A DNA stretch of 64,000 bases from Nymphaea colorata (taxonomy: Eukaryota > Streptophyta > Magnoliopsida > Nymphaeales > Nymphaeaceae). Positions 59,425-64,000 of the stretch are shown here, in pieces. Under the pieces are notes generated by a model. That model was not told the origin of the DNA, ran no database searches, and worked only from the letters and a program-made list of their open reading frames with translations. Location: NCBI RefSeq assembly GCF_008831285.2, contig NC_045141.1, forward strand, positions 7,863,353 to 7,927,352. Direction: 5' to 3'. Position numbers and translations under genes: made by a program. Positions within the stretch are counted from its first letter, which is position 1, and each line of letters begins with the position of its first letter.

Positions 59425-62410
59425 CTCTCTATCTCATTACATTTTCTGGCAATTTAGGTCACGAACCGTATGAAGGCGCGGCGGCAACTCAACAAAGAAT
59501 GCAGGGGCTAGGTGGACTTTTCATCTCTCATCTCTCAGTTTCTCTTTTCCCTGTTTATGCTCTGCTTCCTTGCAAGATCACCATTGCCTCTCATGACAAA
59601 TGTGATGCTTCTTTCCTTCAGTGGATGTCTTTTTGTGGAGAGACATTTCAAGATCAGCTTTCGTGTTCGGATCCGGCTCATTTCTGCTGCTATCATCGTC
59701 TTACGCCAAAGATCTCAATTTCAGGTGAATCAATTAAGACTTTTCTGCTATCTTTTTACAGTTTCTGTCTTACGGATTCTGCGAATCTTGATCTGGTTTC
59801 CCCAACGAACTTGCAGCCTGATTTCTGCAATTTCCTATGTTGGTCTCTTCTACCTCGCCATAGTCTTCATCCACAGAACAATTCTCGTCAAGTAAGCAAA
59901 TCTGAGGGATACCATTTCCTCTGAATCTCACTTTCTGTTTTCCCGTAACTGAAATTACGAGGACCTCTGTCCAGGGGAGGAGTGGACTTGGATGAGATGC
60001 ACACCAGAAGCGCACTACGCGAGGAAGATGCGATCTGGTTACTGCGGCTCGTTCTGCCTTACTTGAACGAGATTTTGTTCAGAGTGAAATCCATTTTTTC
60101 TGGTGATCCTGCAACTACCATGAAGGTGAAGATGCGACGAAATTCCTACTTCGTTTTCCCCTTTCTATCAATAATTTGAGATGCCATTGTCGTTAAAAAG
60201 TGGGAACATATCGGTGGTGGTTCAGGTGGCAGTGCTGCTGTTTCTGTTAGCGAGATGCGGCAGCTCCATAACCGTGTGGACGTTAGCCAGATTCGGTAAT
60301 GATCTCATCGTTCACTTCCGTTTAGCCAGACACGGCCAACGTCTTCCTCCCTCTTTGACCCTTCCTTGCTTTCTTGTTTTCCCTTCTGTTCTTCAGATTT
60401 GTTTTACTTTGTTAATTATTGCGGATGATCATGTGCAGGTTTCTTCGGGGTGTTTACGATTCCCAAAGTTTATGCTTCCTACTCGGTTCAGCTTACCAGA
60501 TACGGTGAGTGAGAGACATCCTTACCTTTCACATGACACGTGCTCTCTCTCTCTCTCTTTGTGTGTGTTGCTTTTGTACTGTTAGCACAGCGTTGTTAAC
60601 GTCGTCAGATATGAAGTTGGCACAGTTAAATGACTAAGGAAAAACATAACTATATTCTCATTTCTCACAAAAGGCAAATAATTTAATTGCCGTTTTCTTT
60701 GACAAGATAAAGCATATGCATGTGATTTCTGTGTTGGAAGACTTAAAAGTTGAAAGCAAATGCTTGCTTTTGTCCAAGTGCTGAAGACCACTGATATGGT
60801 CTTATATACTACATTACCTTTGCAAAAACTTGCCGAGAATAGGAGCTCTGGCGATAAGGTTTCAAAGCAAAGATCACCTTTTGTCAAAGTCTAATCTAAA
60901 ACGCGACCGTTGTTTGTCTATTCTCAATAGTGTCTATCCAAGCGAATTGATGACCGTTAACCTGATAGACTGTGAACAAAAATCAGGGACTCATTGTCCT
61001 TTTTTTCGTGGAATCCTAATTGCATCAGGGAATGTAGGGTAGCTGATTGGGTTGGTAGGCTAATAAAGCTTTGTTATCAGTTTAATTTTCATTGATTGCA
61101 AATGATAGCAGACACTATTCTTCAGTTAAAAAGAGTACTTGTAAGTTCATGTAAGGTAAGTTTATCTAAGGTTCCCAAACAGCCCTAGACGTGAAGGAAA
61201 TTAAGAACCCGTACGTCTATCATAGCCAACCAAGACCAAAAGGCCGGCCATTAGCGACCAATGCCATTGTGTCCTGGACCTCCTCTTCCACTGTCTTTTC
61301 CCTTCTCCCTTTTACTTATTTTTCTCTCTTTTTTTTCTTCCATTTACACAAATGTTTTTTTTTTTTTTTTCTATCAAACTAGTACTGGATCTTAATGACA
61401 AGTATTGAAAAGAGGAAAACCACAAGTACTGGATAATTGACTCTGCGTATCTTTTTTCTCATCTCTCTTTCTTGGCATTTTAAATCAAGACGGCTGCTGA
61501 ATGTTGTCGGCGGCATGACTAAATATTTACATAAACCTTTATTAAGAATTACCATAAACCTGGCTAAGTCATAAACCATTACCCCTACTCATATTCCATG
61601 GTGCTTTTAGAGACCAACCCTAAAAAGTGGGCCTCCCCTCCGTTGGGCAATTGGTGGTACGTAGCATCCCGGGTGGGTTCACCTCCAACTTTAAGCATTA
61701 TTTAAAGTCAGTGCTCAACTCTACGAAATGTTTTATTTTATGTTGGCCAAGACTAATAAGTAGTTGACAAATCTACTATTTATTTATGTTTTATTTTGTT
61801 TTCCATGGCATTATTCTTGGTTCATTAATTTCCCAACGGCATTCGGTAATTCATAACCACAAAATGTGTTAGAATTGTTACTTAATTTGAAGTTAATTAG
61901 CATTAGGTGAGGCAAAGGTAATGGGGAACTTTTACCAGATTGTTGAGAGTGGTTGGTAGCTGCATCAAATGTTCGTAACGTGATGGGATACTTCACTTAT
62001 TTTGACGATAGGTCACGCGGATTGAATTTGGTGGTAGTATTTCCAATAATTTATTAAACAAAGGCTGTACTTATTATTGATAAACGATGCTATTTTAACA
62101 TGTTTAATTCCTTTTAGTTTTGCTAATAATATGCAGTAACTTTTCCTTTTATGTATGAGAGAGAGAGAGAGTCCGGTCCATGCGTTGGAACAGTGTGGGC
62201 GCCTTCTTCAGTAATTAAGAAGAACAAATTAACATCGGGCTTCCTTCCCATGCATGGAGACTTACATTCCTGTCTTTCTCTTTTCAGGGAGATTTTGGAT
62301 CGGTCGTTTTCGGGATGCTTGGAATTCCTGTTCTCACAAGAAGGCCGCGGCGATTGCCATTTTCACCGTCATATGGAATTTATCATCAATGGTCGCTCGT
62401 GTTTGGGCTG
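58653..62410 (+). CDS. RTNLB: Reticulon-like protein, plant RTNLB with long N-terminal extension; 3' exon(s) not seen
   Basis: Eight exons join in phase: 58653-59337, 59458-59511, 59622-59724, 59817-59891, 59975-60125, 60226-60295, 60439-60504 and 62288-62410, with GT/AG at every junction. They give 442 codons plus one base. Exon 1 codes a basic, serine-rich N-terminus (MNLASRRRAAVKN), then a run of about 25 acidic residues. The reticulon homology domain follows: DVFLWRDISRSAFVFGSGSF, a hydrophobic hairpin (LISAISYVGLFYLAIVFIHR), the loop with YLNEILFRVKSIFSGDPATT, a second hydrophobic stretch (VAVLLFLLARC, FFGVFTIPKVYASYS), and FRDAWNSCSHKKA before a last hydrophobic segment. Reticulons curve ER tubule membranes. 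Only the RTNLB17/18/21-type members are known to me to have a long N-terminal region; that assignment is inference. Intron 7 is 1.78 kb. The final exon was not recognised by 64000. Confidence 0.9.
59091..59148 (+). repeat. (GAA)n trinucleotide repeat encoding poly-Glu in the reticulon gene
   Basis: An in-frame GAA/GAG run codes an acidic tract in the disordered N-terminal part, followed by a second Glu/Ala-rich block. The length of such a tract can vary between alleles without breaking the frame. Confidence 0.95.
59366..59419. repeat. (CT)n microsatellite forming the pyrimidine tract of intron 1
   Basis: About 27 CT units lie 38 bp before the acceptor (TTTAG at 59453-59457) of a 120-bp intron. 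They provide or extend its polypyrimidine tract. Confidence 0.95.
60505..62287 (+). other. Intron 7 of the reticulon gene
   Basis: It begins GTGAGTG and ends TTTTCAG. It is far longer than the other introns (79 to 143 bp). It contains CT/GT-rich and T-rich stretches (61355-61370) and a short GA run at 62158-62170, but no recognised transposon or gene. Confidence 0.7.
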
Positions 62411-63269
62411 GTAAGCATGTGTGTGTGCGTGTGTATGTGGTTTTAATTGAATTATCAATACATCCGAGAAATTGGTAGGTACCACACTCTTAAAGAAATA
62501 ATCTTGACCATCCGAATGATTGAAAGAAAAACAAGATAGAGTATTTTGAGCTACTTAAATTAATTAACAATTTTTTTTTTCTCAACCATCTGTCTTTAAA
62601 AGATAAAGAACTAACTTGCTTGTCATTAGACAATACTATTAATTTTAAACATTTTAATATGTTTTAATTAATGTATTATATATCCCATAATAGAACTTAC
62701 TAAATGTAGCTGTTGAAGAGAAGGTGTGAATCAATAAAGGAATATGAATTTTGTTAAAGAAATGCAAATTTATGTTGTAAATGTGGGGTTCAGTATCGTA
62801 TCTGAATAATCCTTAAAATCTGATGCATATTGTGGATGTGCCATTTACTTGTATGGGGTTGCATGGGCCTATTTTTTTATATTTTTTATTTGAGATTTTT
62901 AAAATATTTTATTAATTAAAACAAAAAGCGCCTGTGTTGCATTGGGCTGGGGTCGGCTAGCCAGGGTGAGCCACTGGGCAAGGGCCATGGGTCGATCTGA
63001 CAAACTTTGAGGACTGGGTATGAAACAGATAATATATTGAAAAAGTTATTTTTATTATATATTTTTATAATTTCATTATAAATGTCTGTTTATATGTTAA
63101 GTACATATTTTAAATGTTTTTTTATTAAAATTGCTTCACCTTGGATCTTGATGGTGGGATCCATTAATGTAAAAAAACATGGATTTAAAATTGGATTGAA
63201 GGAGGATCAGACAAAAAAAGGTAGATCTTAGATCTACAATTCTGAGATCAGATCTGTAGTAATCAAACT

Positions 63270-63405
63270 CCACCTGTATTCTCCAAGAAATGAAAAAACA
63301 GTTTTTTTTTTTTTTTCAAAATAACAAAACGCCAAAAGCCACCTGTATTCTCCAAGAAATGAAACAACAGTTTTTTTTTTTTTTTTCAAAATAACAAAAC
63401 GCCAA
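63270..63405. repeat. Two tandem units of about 69 bp containing T runs
   Basis: CCACCTGTATTCTCCAAGAA begins at 63270 and 63339. Each copy is followed by ATGAAA-AACAG, a T run and CAAAATAACAAAACGCCAA. The near identity suggests a recent duplication. Confidence 0.95.
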
Positions 63406-63695
63406 GGTTTGTGAAAGTGGAGAAGACTGTTAGGAAGGGGGAAATAGATTAGGTAGGTGTGGGATGCAACTTTTTCCTTTCCTCTCTCCTTTCTTCCATT
63501 CATCGCTTTGCTTGGCCAAAAGCAAAGCATCACATGCAAGAATCGCCCACAGGCGACCCGACCCGTTTCCCAAAAGCCTTTCACCCATTAGAAAATTCAT
63601 TACAACGGTGGATGGATGAGAAGCTTCCTAGTAGAGTGCCCGAGTTTCGGTTTCTCCTTTTTTTTTTTTTTCTTTTCTTTTCTTTTAAGGGAGGT

Positions 63696-63733
63696 ACCAA
63701 GCATCTTTGGGGTCACCAAGCATCTTTGGGGTC
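63696..63733. repeat. 19-bp tandem duplication
   Basis: ACCAAGCATCTTTGGGGTC occurs at 63696 and 63715, back to back. Confidence 0.95.
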
Positions 63734-64000
63734 AGAGACTTAACCCTACAGATGGTTCACCCACCCACCGACCTTCGCGTCATTCAACGGCGTCAAACAG
63801 CGTCGTAGAACAACGTTAAAAAGTCGGACAGTCACAACGGTAAATATCTATAGGCCAAATTTTTTACAGTCGGTAAATGCCCGGCCATAAAGGAAAGGCT
63901 TTGCAATTAAGGGGCTCGCGCAGGGAGACATAATGCGCGCATTATGTACTTGAGTGCTCGCGGGTGGCAGAAGGCAGTCGAGTAAACTTTTGTATGCATG

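Larger units (their letters stand above)
62411..64000. other. Region after reticulon exon 8: intron and/or intergenic
   Basis: It starts with a consensus donor GTAAGC. I looked for a last reticulon exon (one carried base, short hydrophobic C-terminus) and found none that is convincing. It holds two tandem units of 69 bp at 63270-63405, each with a T run, and a 19-bp direct repeat at 63696-63733. Confidence 0.55.

Noticed and set aside
1-64000. CRISPR arrays, bacterial operons, tRNA genes or prophage
   Set aside because: No regularly spaced repeat-spacer pattern was seen and no tRNA cloverleaf was recognised; the content is clearly plant nuclear.

Overview
The window is nuclear DNA of a flowering plant. 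It holds a plant-type reticulon gene with spliced exons, plant L1-type LINEs, a long-LTR chromovirus and MITE-like foldback elements, in AT-rich intergenic DNA with many microsatellites. I cannot place it to species. A run of 100 N at 17420-17519 joins two contigs.

Layout. 1-2090 is the 3' part of a decayed LINE. 2508-3327 is a small AT-rich element bounded by a 9-bp direct repeat. 5333-17108 is a complete but inactive Ty3/gypsy chromovirus on the minus strand. It has LTRs of about 3.05 kb, target duplication TGGAC, an initiator-Met primer site, a purine tract and a C-terminal chromodomain. 17520-31578 repeats 3355-17419 almost base for base, with the same insertion and the same target duplication. 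Because the repeat begins and ends exactly at the contig ends, it is best read as an uncollapsed contig overlap, not a second locus.

31.27-32.91 kb carries exon-like segments of an unidentified minus-strand gene, and a further exon-like segment lies on the far side of the chromovirus (5102-5198). 33-40 kb is mostly featureless AT-rich DNA. 40.1-44.75 kb is a cluster of long inverted repeats and a diverged 1-kb tandem repeat. 46.6-52.8 kb is a nearly full-length but broken LINE on the minus strand, with a 497-bp Tourist-like MITE nested in its first ORF. 52.8-58.6 kb is intergenic with local tandem repeats. 58653-62410 onward is a reticulon-like (RTNLB) gene on the plus strand, the only gene here that looks intact. 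Eight exons are phase-consistent; the last exon was not found.

Most of the window is therefore transposon-derived. The strongest observation is the false tandem duplication. The most biologically interesting structures are the long foldback elements at 40-45 kb, the nested MITE, and the chromovirus that may have interrupted a host gene.
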